From NCBI GenBank assembly GCA_017472105.1, contig JAFUQY010000363.1, positions 1 to 7,292 on the forward strand: 7,292 bases of DNA, written 5' to 3'. The stretch is from Clostridia bacterium (lineage in GTDB: Bacteria; Bacillota_A; Clostridia; Oscillospirales; CAG-272). The stretch's first letter is position 1, and the number at the start of each line of letters is the position of its first letter. Below, piece after piece: positions 1 through 6,765 of the stretch. The notes beneath the pieces are model-generated. The model worked only from the letters and a program-made list of their open reading frames with translations. It ran no database searches and was not told the origin of the DNA. The translations under genes and the position numbers were made by a program.

Positions 1-1
1 C

Positions 2-1654
2 TGTGTGACCCTCGACGGTCAGCAGATCAACGCGGGCGGTTCCTTCACCGGCGGTCAGACCAAGCGGGACAGCGGCATGCTCTCGAGAAACGCGCAGATT
101 GACTCCCTCACGGCGGAAAGAGAAACCGCATCCGGTGAGATGGAGGAAATCCGGCTCATGTCCCGTGAAGTTTCCGGAAAGATCGCGGCGGAAGAGATGG
201 AAATCTCCAAGCTCGAGGAACGGAGAGGGCTGATTGAAGCTCTCGTGAGCGCGGAAAACAAGAATTTCAGCGACACCGACGGAAGACGGAAAGCTCTGAC
301 CGATCTTCTCGCCGGAATGCTCGCCGACAGCAGAAGTCTCGACGAAACCAGCAGGGGACACGCGGACGACCTGACGAAAATGAAGCAGGCAATCGCCGAT
401 GCACAGACGAAAATCGCGGCAATCGGGGAAAAGCGTGACGAAATCGCCGTTCTCCGCGGGGAAGACGAGCTGGAAGCGGCGGAACTGAACGAGCAGTCGG
501 CGGATCTGCGGATCAAGCTGGCGGAACTGACCCGCGACAGAGAAGCGGTACAGTCCAGTCTCGCGGAAACGAAGGAACGTCTGACTGCGGCGGAAAATGA
601 CCGGGACTCACACGCAAAAGCCGCACGGGAACTGGCAGAAACCATCCGCTCCCTCACCGAATCCGCAGAAGCGAAAACGAAGGAAGCGGCGGAAATCAGA
701 ACGCAGATCGAATCCCTCACCGGACGGCAGAAAAAGCTCGAAGAAGCCGGCGATGAGATCGAAAAGCAGATCAGCACCCTCCGTCAGACCGAGAAGGAGC
801 AGACGGCAAAGAAGGATACGCTGTTCATCGCGCATTCCAAAAACGAAGCCAAGCTCAACAACCTCAGAAACGAAGACCAGAAGCTCAGCGCTGCCATGTG
901 GGAAAACTATGAAATGACCTACGCCGCAGCCGTGAAATTCGCCGACGAAAATGACTGCCATGCCATCGCGGACGGGGAACGCACCTCCTTTGCGGCAAAG
1001 CAGAACGAACTCAAGGCGAAAATCCGCGCGCTCGGGCATGTCAACGTTGAGGCGATCGAAGAATATACCGAGGTCAAGAAGCGTTTTGACTACATTACCG
1101 CTCAGCTGAACGACCTGCGTGCCTCCCGCGAAGACCTTCTGAAGATTCTCGACGGCATTGAGGACGACATGAAGAAAATGTTCCTTGATGCATTCGCGAA
1201 GATCAACGTCTACTTCGGCGAGGTGTTCCGTGAGCTCTTCGGCGGCGGTCATGCGGAGGTTATCCTCACCGATCCCGAGAACGCACTCGAATCCGGTATC
1301 GAGATCAACGCCGCACCTCCCGGAAAAACGATCAAAAACCTCAATCTTCTCTCCGGCGGCGAGCAGGCATTCATCGCAATCGCGCTCCTGTTTGCCCTGA
1401 TCCGCGTCAATCCGTCACCGTTCTGCATTTTCGACGAAATCGAAGCCGCGCTGGACGAGGTCAACGTCACCAGACTGGCGAAATACGTCAAGAAGGTGTC
1501 GGAGGAAATGCAGATTATCATGATTACCCACCGCCACGGCACCATGGACGTCGCTGATACCATCTACGGCATCACGATGCAGCAGAGCGGCGTATCGAAA
1601 GTCATGACAATCACCTTCGACGACAGGGAAGAGATTGAAAAACTGCTGAAATAA
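2..1654 (+). CDS. smc: Chromosome partition protein Smc, C-terminal half (5' truncated by window edge)
   Basis: This is the C-terminal half of the SMC ATPase, which with ScpA/ScpB organises and segregates the chromosome. The reading frame is open at the window start; the GTG at 5 is internal, not a start. About 550 residues are visible, as expected for the part after the hinge of a roughly 1190-residue SMC. Numbered from base 2, the end of the hinge with its GGSFTGG motif lies near residues 13-19. A long Glu/Lys/Ala-rich coiled coil follows to about residue 340, then the C-terminal ATPase head. The ABC signature LSGGE is at residues 450-454 (1349-1363). The Walker B strand FCIFDE has the catalytic pair D478/E479 (1433-1438). 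The switch-like motif THRHGT follows near residue 510. Family identity is seen directly from these motifs. ftsY follows after 44 bases, matching the smc-ftsY linkage common in Firmicutes. Confidence 0.96.
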   Translation, partial: CVTLDGQQINAGGSFTGGQTKRDSGMLSRNAQIDSLTAERETASGEMEEIRLMSREVSGKIAAEEMEISKLEERRGLIEALVSAENKNFSDTDGRRKALTDLLAGMLADSRSLDETSRGHADDLTKMKQAIADAQTKIAAIGEKRDEIAVLRGEDELEAAELNEQSADLRIKLAELTRDREAVQSSLAETKERLTAAENDRDSHAKAARELAETIRSLTESAEAKTKEAAEIRTQIESLTGRQKKLEEAGDEIEKQISTLRQTEKEQTAKKDTLFIAHSKNEAKLNNLRNEDQKLSAAMWENYEMTYAAAVKFADENDCHAIADGERTSFAAKQNELKAKIRALGHVNVEAIEEYTEVKKRFDYITAQLNDLRASREDLLKILDGIEDDMKKMFLDAFAKINVYFGEVFRELFGGGHAEVILTDPENALESGIEINAAPPGKTIKNLNLLSGGEQAFIAIALLFALIRVNPSPFCIFDEIEAALDEVNVTRLAKYVKKVSEEMQIIMITHRHGTMDVADTIYGITMQQSGVSKVMTITFDDREEIEKLLK

Positions 1655-1670
1655 GCGATACCCTACATTT

Positions 1671-1676
1671 TATAAT
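1671..1676 (+). promoter_or_regulatory. Possible -10 box of an ftsY promoter
   Basis: A perfect TATAAT lies in the smc-ftsY gap, 22 bases before the ftsY start. The best upstream partner is CTGAAA (1646-1651), inside the last codons of smc, with a 19-base spacer that is longer than ideal. There is no TGn extension. A transcript from here would begin near 1683 and keep only a very short leader holding the Shine-Dalgarno sequence. The gap is AT-rich, so the hexamer could be chance. Confidence 0.3.
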
Positions 1677-1698
1677 ACGACAGAAAGGCACCACAGCC

Positions 1699-2670
1699 AT
1701 GGGATTTTTTGATAAACTGAAAGCCGGACTGGCGAAGACCAAGAACGCCGTGTTCGGACAGGTCAACGAGATTGTGAAGAACTTCCGGAAGGTTGACGAA
1801 GAACTGCTGGAAGAACTCGAGGAAGTCATGATCTGCGCCGACATGGGCGTAGGTACAACCGAAAAGGTTCTCGAAGAGCTCCGCGACCGGATCAAGACCG
1901 ACAACATCAAGACTGCCGACGAAGTAAAGGACGTGCTGTGCGAGATCCTGTGCGGGCAGGTCGGCGAAGGAGAACCTCTCAATCTGTCCACCACACCGTC
2001 CGTTGTCCTCGTTATCGGTGTCAACGGCGTCGGCAAGACCACTTCCATCGGCAAGATCGCGCACAACCTCAAGAAAGACGGCAAAAAGGTCGTCGTTGCG
2101 GCAGCCGATACCTTCCGTGCGGCGGCAATCGAACAGCTCGCAATCTGGTGCGACAGAGCCGGCGTGGAACTTGTCCGACAGAACGAAGGCTCCGACCCCG
2201 CATCCGTTGTGTATGACGCAATCGCAGCCGCAAATAAGCGCAAGGCAGATGTGCTCATCATCGACACCGCCGGACGTCTCCATAACAAGAGCAACCTCAT
2301 GGACGAGCTCGCGAAGATCAACCGCATCATCAGCCGCGAACTTCCCGATGCCGCACGCGAAACCCTCCTCGTTCTCGACTCCACCACCGGTCAGAACGCT
2401 GTGATGCAGGCGAAGAAGTTCAAGGAAGCCGCTGAAATCACCGGTCTGATTCTCACCAAGCTCGACGGAACCGCAAAGGGCGGCGCGGTCTTCTCCATCA
2501 AGGACGAGATCGACATTCCCGTCAAGTTCATCGGTGTGGGTGAGCAGATCGACGACATGCAGCCGTTTGATGCGAAAATGTTCGTCGATGCCCTCATGAA
2601 GGAAGAAGAAAAGGACGAATCCGACGAAAATGCGGACGAAACCGACATGGAAAACGGGGAAGACGCATGA
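1699..2670 (+). CDS. ftsY: Signal recognition particle receptor FtsY
   Basis: FtsY is the SRP receptor GTPase. It docks ribosome-nascent chain-SRP complexes at the cytoplasmic membrane for co-translational insertion. The 323 residues hold a short N-terminal amphipathic segment (MGFFDKLK, a likely membrane anchor), the helical N domain (about 20-90) and the G domain. Visible GTPase motifs are G1 GVNGVGKT (107-114), DTFR (137-140), G3 DTAGR (189-193), G4 TKLDG (253-257) and GVGE (279-282). DTFRAAAIEQL and the MGFF start favour FtsY over Ffh, and there is no Met-rich M domain. The large acidic A domain of enterobacterial FtsY is absent, as is usual in Firmicutes. Unusually, residues 301-323 form an acidic tail with 13 Asp/Glu in 23. 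The start is supported by GAAAGG at 1683-1688. The stop overlaps the next start in ATGA. Confidence 0.97.
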   Translation: MGFFDKLKAGLAKTKNAVFGQVNEIVKNFRKVDEELLEELEEVMICADMGVGTTEKVLEELRDRIKTDNIKTADEVKDVLCEILCGQVGEGEPLNLSTTPSVVLVIGVNGVGKTTSIGKIAHNLKKDGKKVVVAAADTFRAAAIEQLAIWCDRAGVELVRQNEGSDPASVVYDAIAAANKRKADVLIIDTAGRLHNKSNLMDELAKINRIISRELPDAARETLLVLDSTTGQNAVMQAKKFKEAAEITGLILTKLDGTAKGGAVFSIKDEIDIPVKFIGVGEQIDDMQPFDAKMFVDALMKEEEKDESDENADETDMENGEDA

Positions 2671-3341
2671 CGGAAATTGTTCTTGCATCCAATAATAAGA
2701 AAAAAATCGCGGAACTTGAAACTTTATTGGGTTCTGCGTCGTCTAATGGAGTAAAGCTCCTCTCACTCAAAGACATCGGCTTTACGGACGATATCGACGA
2801 AAACGGCTCCACTTTTGAAGAAAATTCCATCATCAAGGCATCCGTTCCCGCGAAGCTCGGCTATATCGGCATTGCCGACGACTCCGGACTCGCAGTGGAT
2901 TTCCTCGGCGGCGCTCCCGGAATCTATTCCGCGCGCTATTCCGGAGAGGGTGCGACCGATGAATCCAACCGGAAAAAGCTCCTCGGCGCACTGAAGGACG
3001 TTCCGGCGGAGAAGCGCACGGCGAAGTTTGTATGCACGGCTTCCGTCGTTCTTCCCGAAGAATGCGGACTCACCGTTCCCGCGGAATGGCGGATCAGCGA
3101 AGAACTCGCGGAAAAAGCGGGACTCCCAGCGGAGAGAGTCATGGTCGTGCGCGGCGAATGCCATGGTGTGATTCTCACCGAAGAGCACGGCGAGGGCGGC
3201 TTCGGCTACGACTCCCTGTTCTTCTATCCCGCATTCGGACAGACCTTTGCCGAAATTCCGCAGGAGAAGAAGAATACCGTATCCCACCGCGGCAATGCCA
3301 TGAGGGAATTCACACAGAAACTCGCAGAAATTATCAGGTAA
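2667..3341 (+). CDS. rdgB: RdgB/HAM1-family non-canonical purine NTP pyrophosphatase (dITP/XTP)
   Basis: This family hydrolyses ITP, dITP and XTP to the monophosphate plus pyrophosphate, keeping deaminated purines out of DNA and RNA. Family motifs appear in order in the 224 residues: ASNNKKKI (7-14) at the phosphate-binding N-terminus, FEEN and IKA (50-58), ADDSGL (70-75, metal/catalytic region), GAPGIYSARYSG (82-93), GGFGYD (177-182) and SHRGNA (206-211). The protein is longer than the usual 190-205 residues. The excess sits between FVCTASV (121-127) and CHGVIL (165-170), where homologues have only a short loop. The usual Pro after GFGYD is Ser183. The ATG overlaps the ftsY stop by four bases (ATGA), and GGGGA at 2656-2660 serves as ribosome binding site, implying translational coupling. 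The family is secure; exact substrate preference is inferred. Confidence 0.93.
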   Translation: MTEIVLASNNKKKIAELETLLGSASSNGVKLLSLKDIGFTDDIDENGSTFEENSIIKASVPAKLGYIGIADDSGLAVDFLGGAPGIYSARYSGEGATDESNRKKLLGALKDVPAEKRTAKFVCTASVVLPEECGLTVPAEWRISEELAEKAGLPAERVMVVRGECHGVILTEEHGEGGFGYDSLFFYPAFGQTFAEIPQEKKNTVSHRGNAMREFTQKLAEIIR

Positions 3342-3354
3342 AACGGAGAAAATT

Positions 3355-3654
3355 ATGCTGAACAGCAAACAGAGAGCAATTTTAAAGTCTGCCGCATCCC
3401 GCATGGACGCCATTTTCCAGATCGGCAAGGGCGGCATCGGTGAACAGGCGGTAAAATCCATCGGCGATGCACTGGAAGCACGGGAACTGGTGAAAATCAG
3501 CGTCCTCGACAATTCCGATGAAAGTGCACGCGGCGCCGCAGAAGAACTCGCAGAACGCACCGGATCCGAGGTTGTTGCCGTGATCGGACGGAAGATCATC
3601 CTTTTCAAGGAATCCTCCAAGCCCGAAAAGCGCAATATCTCCCAGATGATCTGA
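3355..3654 (+). CDS. yhbY: YhbY/CRM-domain RNA-binding protein (ribosome assembly)
   Basis: This is a 99-residue single CRM-domain protein of the YhbY (YqeI) family, which associates with pre-50S particles. The start MLNSKQRAILKSAA matches the family's first helix. The GKGG loop (24-27) is the RNA-binding GxxG motif of the fold, and ELVKISV (44-50) is the conserved central strand. VVAVIGRKIILFK (73-85) closes the domain. Length and layout are normal for the family. A clear Shine-Dalgarno GGAG (3345-3348) lies 6 bases before ATG, 13 bases after the rdgB stop. Its place directly before nadD and yqeK is the arrangement known from many Firmicutes. The exact RNA target cannot be read from the sequence. 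Confidence 0.94.
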   Translation: MLNSKQRAILKSAASRMDAIFQIGKGGIGEQAVKSIGDALEARELVKISVLDNSDESARGAAEELAERTGSEVVAVIGRKIILFKESSKPEKRNISQMI

Positions 3655-3655
3655 C

Positions 3656-4258
3656 ATGGAAGAACGACTGGGACTGTTCGGCGGTACCTTCGCGCCTCCG
3701 CATCTCGGGCATGTCCGGGCGGCGGAAAATATGATGGCACACCTCAGCCTCGACAAGCTGATTATCATGCCGACCTGCGTACCGCCGCATAAAATCAAAA
3801 CCGCACAGGATACGCCGGTGCAGCGTCTCGAGATGTGTCACGCGGCATTTGACGGCATCGCGGGAGCGGAGGTTTCCGATTACGAAATCACCTCGGGCGG
3901 CACCAGCTATACCTACCTCACGCTGGAGCATCTCACAAAGCCGGGACGGCGCATCTTCATGCTCTGCGGCAGCGATATGCTCCTCACGCTCGATCACTGG
4001 AAAAACGCGGAGGATATCTTCCGGATGGCGGACATCGTCTGCATGCCCCGGTACAGCGAAGGCATCGATCAGCTGACGGAGAAAAAAGCGGAATACGAAC
4101 AGCGTTTTGCCGCACGGGTGCATATCATCCCGGAAGAGGTTCTTGAGATTTCATCCACCGAAATCCGGGAGCGTATTGCATGCGGCAAGGATCTGACGGA
4201 ACTTCTGCCCGACGGTGTGATCGATATTATCCGCCGCGAGCGTTTATACGGAGTGTGA
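3656..4258 (+). CDS. nadD: Nicotinate-nucleotide adenylyltransferase NadD
   Basis: NadD transfers AMP from ATP to nicotinate mononucleotide, giving deamido-NAD in the cytosolic NAD pathway. The 200 residues match the usual length. The nucleotidyltransferase signature GGTFAPPHLGH spans 9-19, with the catalytic HxGH at 16-19. PPHK (43-46), GSDML (105-109) with a following Trp115, and the C-terminal ATP-binding ISSTEIRERI (165-174) are all present. LLPDGVIDII (183-192) matches the family end. The residue after GGTF is Ala13, where most NadD proteins have Asp. The start lies one base after the yhbY stop, and I see no strong Shine-Dalgarno of its own, so reinitiation after yhbY is likely. yqeK follows three bases later, a pairing conserved in Firmicutes. 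Confidence 0.95.
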   Translation: MEERLGLFGGTFAPPHLGHVRAAENMMAHLSLDKLIIMPTCVPPHKIKTAQDTPVQRLEMCHAAFDGIAGAEVSDYEITSGGTSYTYLTLEHLTKPGRRIFMLCGSDMLLTLDHWKNAEDIFRMADIVCMPRYSEGIDQLTEKKAEYEQRFAARVHIIPEEVLEISSTEIRERIACGKDLTELLPDGVIDIIRRERLYGV

Positions 4259-4261
4259 ATC

Positions 4262-4903
4262 ATGGAACAGAGAATTCTCACGGACAATGAAATTACCGCA
4301 CTGGCGGAGCGGGTGAAGCCGTATCTGACAGGGAAGCGGTATGAGCACACATTGGCGGTTGCGGAAGAAGCCGCGCGGCTCGGCGAGATCTACCTGCCGG
4401 AGAAAATCAACAATCTTCGCGCGTCAGCTCTGCTTCACGACATAACAAAACGCGCAGATTTTGAAAAACAGTTGCAATACTGCGAAGAATTTGGTATAAT
4501 AATAGGAAGCGATGATATGCTGTCCCCGAAGGTGTTCCACGCCGTCACCGGAGCTGCCGTGGCGGAGCGGGATTTTGCCGATATTGCGGACGAAGAGATT
4601 CTCTCCGGCATTCGCTGGCATACCACGGGGCGCGCCGGCATGACGGTGTTCGAAGCAATCATCTACCTTGCGGATTATATCGAACCGACACGGACGTTTG
4701 ACGACTGCATCCGGGTACGCCGCTGTTTCTGGGACGGCATCCGGGAGGGCAGGGACAAGACAGAAGTTCTCCGCGACACCATGATCCTTTCCTTTGATCT
4801 GACCATTGAGAATCTGCTCCGGGAGGGTGCCCTGATTGACAAGGATACCATCGCGGCGCGGAATGCCTGCCTTGCGGAAAAGATGCGGAACGGGAACCAC
4901 TGA
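4262..4903 (+). CDS. yqeK: YqeK-type HD-domain hydrolase (likely symmetric Ap4A hydrolase)
   Basis: This is a 213-residue HD-domain phosphohydrolase of the YqeK family, whose characterised members split diadenosine tetraphosphate symmetrically into two ADP. Expected metal ligands are all visible: His29 (RYEHT), His59-Asp60 (LLHD), His93 (FHAVTGA), His120 (WHTTG) and Asp138 (YLADYIEP). The C-terminal helices with the final TIAARN segment also fit. The start follows the nadD stop by three bases, with CGGAG (4249-4253) as ribosome binding site. The stretch 4436-4512 is markedly richer in A/T than the rest. Residues 61 and 79-81 use ATA, a codon absent from the other eight reading frames. A near-consensus promoter lies in that stretch. 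Enzyme activity is inferred from the family. Confidence 0.94.
   Translation: MEQRILTDNEITALAERVKPYLTGKRYEHTLAVAEEAARLGEIYLPEKINNLRASALLHDITKRADFEKQLQYCEEFGIIIGSDDMLSPKVFHAVTGAAVAERDFADIADEEILSGIRWHTTGRAGMTVFEAIIYLADYIEPTRTFDDCIRVRRCFWDGIREGRDKTEVLRDTMILSFDLTIENLLREGALIDKDTIAARNACLAEKMRNGNH
4472..4500 (+). promoter_or_regulatory. Candidate extended -10 sigma-A promoter inside yqeK
   Basis: TTGCAA (4472-4477, four of six to the -35 consensus) is followed after exactly 17 bases by TATAAT (4495-4500, six of six). A TGn extension sits directly upstream (TG at 4492-4493). The expected transcription start is near 4507, inside yqeK. A transcript from it would cover the rest of yqeK and then the LCP gene, rsfS and leuS. 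The element overlaps the ATA isoleucine codons of residues 79-81. Promoter shape is seen directly; activity is inferred. Confidence 0.5.
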
Positions 4904-4942
4904 GAAGAGCACACAATCGAAAGGTAATTTTTACAGGAATCT

Positions 4943-6310
4943 ATGAAGCAGAACAATATCAACGGCGAAGACGATGTTTCCATGTACTATCCCGACGGGG
5001 ACGCGGAACACATCGCACAGGATGACCACGACGATGCGTTTTTAAATCAGAACGCGAAGAAAAAGAAAAAGATCAAAAAGAGAAACGCCCGTCTCACCGG
5101 CGGACAGACTGCGCTGATCGTGGTGATTTTTGTCATTTATACGGCTGTGATCATCGCGGCATCGTGGCTGATTTTCTACCGTCCGGGCGGAAACCAGAAC
5201 GACGACACCCTTCCTTTTGACACCAATCCCATCGAATCCGGCGGCGCGGAAACCGGTATCGGCGAACCTCCGCTGAATTTCGGAGACGATACCGCCGAAC
5301 CCGTCACCGATCCCGATGAGACCGGAGACGCTGAAGAGACGGAAGAGCCTGTCAGCGAATATATTGTAAAAGAGGACGTTTACAACATCCTCGTCATCGG
5401 TCACGACGATACCGCGCTTCTTGCCGACGTTGTCATGATCGTCAACTGCGACGTGAAGAACAATAAAATTTCCGTCATGCAGATTCCGAGAGATACCCTT
5501 GTCACCATCGGCGTCTCCACCAACAAGAACAACGAAGCCTTCTCGCACTACTACATGAATGCGAAGTGGGAGGGCAACGAAGATCCCTATACCGAAGCCG
5601 GCGCACGGTACGAGCAGATGATCGAAAAGAGCCTCTGCATCAACATCCATCACCGCGTTGTCATGAATCTCAAGGGATTCCAGGCAATTGTCGATGCCAT
5701 GGGCGGCGTCAGTGTGAATGTGCCGTACGACATGGTGTATGAAGATCCCGAACAGAACCTGTATATCAACATTCCGAAGGGATGGCAGCATCTCGACGGC
5801 TACAATGCCATGGGATTTGTACGCTACCGCGAAGGTTACGTGCAGGCCGACCTCGGACGTGTGAACGCGCAGAAAATCTTCCTCACCGCCATGGTCAATC
5901 AGGCGAAGGCTGTCATCAAGAACGTTGACGTCACCGCCATGACGAGTATGGCACAGGCGATTTTCAATTCCGTGAACACCAACCTGACCGTTTCCGATAT
6001 CATGTATTACGCGAAGTTCATCCTGAACGTGGATCTGGAATCCATCAGCATGATGACCCTGCCCGGTGACCTTTCGTCCGACGGCTACTTCGTCATGAAC
6101 CGCGCGGATACCCTCAAGGCGGTCAACGAATACTTCAACGTTTACGAAAAGGATATTGCCGACAACATTTTCGACCGCAGCTACACCTTCTGCTACACCG
6201 GCTTGCAGTACCTGTGCGATCTGTATTTCGCAGGAAGTGCAACCTACTTCGGAGAAGTGTACAGCGCGGACGACGTCAACTCCGGCTCCATCCACATCCC
6301 GCACACTTAA
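4943..6310 (+). CDS. LytR-CpsA-Psr (LCP) family cell-wall polymer ligase
   Basis: LCP proteins transfer undecaprenyl-linked anionic glycopolymers (teichoic acid, capsule or similar) to peptidoglycan outside the membrane. The 455 residues comprise a cytoplasmic N-terminus (1-50) ending in a Lys/Arg-rich cluster (39-50), one membrane segment (about 56-79), an acidic Asp/Glu/Thr/Pro linker (about 82-140) and the LCP domain (about 146-325). Domain motifs are YNILVIG (147-153), Asp162, IPRDT (181-185), VDAMGGVSVNVP (250-261), VRYRE (293-297) and DLGR with a following Gln (303-310). Arg183, Arg294, Arg296, Arg306 and Gln310 thus match the conserved lipid-phosphate-binding set. The Arg of the common RSDT motif is Leu160 here. 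A C-terminal extension of about 130 residues (326-455) is unassigned. The start follows AGGA (4935-4938), rather close at four bases. The polymer attached is unknown. Confidence 0.92.
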   Translation: MKQNNINGEDDVSMYYPDGDAEHIAQDDHDDAFLNQNAKKKKKIKKRNARLTGGQTALIVVIFVIYTAVIIAASWLIFYRPGGNQNDDTLPFDTNPIESGGAETGIGEPPLNFGDDTAEPVTDPDETGDAEETEEPVSEYIVKEDVYNILVIGHDDTALLADVVMIVNCDVKNNKISVMQIPRDTLVTIGVSTNKNNEAFSHYYMNAKWEGNEDPYTEAGARYEQMIEKSLCINIHHRVVMNLKGFQAIVDAMGGVSVNVPYDMVYEDPEQNLYINIPKGWQHLDGYNAMGFVRYREGYVQADLGRVNAQKIFLTAMVNQAKAVIKNVDVTAMTSMAQAIFNSVNTNLTVSDIMYYAKFILNVDLESISMMTLPGDLSSDGYFVMNRADTLKAVNEYFNVYEKDIADNIFDRSYTFCYTGLQYLCDLYFAGSATYFGEVYSADDVNSGSIHIPHT

Positions 6311-6337
6311 TCAGAAAAAAATTACAATATCATAAAT

Positions 6338-6342
6338 GGAGG
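6338..6342 (+). promoter_or_regulatory. Shine-Dalgarno GGAGG that fixes the rsfS start
   Basis: GGAGG lies five bases before ATG 6348. An upstream in-frame ATG at 6336 overlaps this element and has no ribosome binding site of its own, so 6348 is the better start. It yields 138 residues instead of 142. Confidence 0.8.
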
Positions 6343-6347
6343 AAACT

Positions 6348-6764
6348 ATGGACACCGAAAAGACCCTGCTTCCCATCGAAGAAAACCTGACTGCTGAAAA
6401 CCTTCAGAATCCCGAAACCCTTGCGAAATTCATCGTGTCGGTGCTCGACTCCAAGAAGGCGCGCGACATCAAGCTCCTGCACGTCGAAAAGCAGACCATC
6501 ATCGCCGACTATTTCGTCATCTGCACCGGCAGCTCCCGTACACAGATCCGTTCCATCGCCGATGAAGTCGAATACAAGCTCAGCGCATACGGCATCGGTC
6601 CCGTTCACGTGGAAGGTGCTGACACCGGTATCTGGGTGCTCGCGGACTACAATTCCGTGATTCTGCATGTGTTCAACAGCGAATCGAGAGAATTCTACAA
6701 GCTCGAAAAGCTGTATCAGGATACCACCGAGCAGGACATCACCGAGCTCATCACCGAAGACTAA
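6348..6764 (+). CDS. rsfS: Ribosomal silencing factor RsfS
   Basis: RsfS (YbeB/Iojap family) binds ribosomal protein uL14 on the 50S subunit and blocks joining with 30S, lowering translation when nutrients are short. Family motifs in the 138 residues are KKARDIKLL (36-44), TIIADYFVICTGSS (50-63), VEGADTGIWVLADY (88-101), ILHVF (105-109) and REFYKLEKLY (114-123). The core begins near residue 22. The preceding 20 or so Glu/Leu/Asn-rich residues are an N-terminal extension relative to the usual 105-120 residue protein, and the last 12 residues are an acidic tail. The start at 6348 is chosen because GGAGG lies just upstream. The gene sits 37 bases after the LCP gene with no terminator between. 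RsfS near nadD and yqeK is a conserved grouping in Firmicutes. Confidence 0.95.
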   Translation: MDTEKTLLPIEENLTAENLQNPETLAKFIVSVLDSKKARDIKLLHVEKQTIIADYFVICTGSSRTQIRSIADEVEYKLSAYGIGPVHVEGADTGIWVLADYNSVILHVFNSESREFYKLEKLYQDTTEQDITELITED

Positions 6765-6765
6765 T

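Noticed and set aside
55..777. A 240-codon Ser/Arg-rich minus-strand open frame opposite the Smc coiled coil
   Set aside because: The composition is the expected reverse reading of Glu/Lys/Ala-rich coiled-coil codons, with no recognisable domain.
1655..1698. Possible terminator or small RNA in the smc-ftsY gap
   Set aside because: No stem-loop with a U-run is visible; the gap is explained by the -10-like box and the ftsY ribosome binding site.
1663..2688. A 341-codon minus-strand open frame opposite ftsY
   Set aside because: It is also codon-aligned with ftsY and explained by the same codon bias. The sense frame carries all GTPase motifs.
2716..2747. TTGAAA and TCTAAT in early rdgB as a promoter
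   Set aside because: The spacer is 20 bases, too long for a confident sigma-A promoter; kept only as a note within the codon-patch finding.
4904..4942. Possible terminator between yqeK and the LCP gene
   Set aside because: There is a short T run but no inverted repeat before it, so no intrinsic terminator can be supported.
5042..6304. A 420-codon open frame on the minus strand opposite the LCP gene
   Set aside because: It is codon-aligned with the sense gene, so it stays open because TTA, CTA and TCA sense codons are rare at this GC content. Its His/Val/Asp-rich product shows no family motif, and the sense gene has clear LCP motifs.
6321..6333. TACAAT and TATCAT as possible -10 boxes before rsfS
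   Set aside because: No acceptable -35 hexamer lies 16-18 bases upstream, and the gap is only 37 A/T-rich bases, so chance matches are expected.
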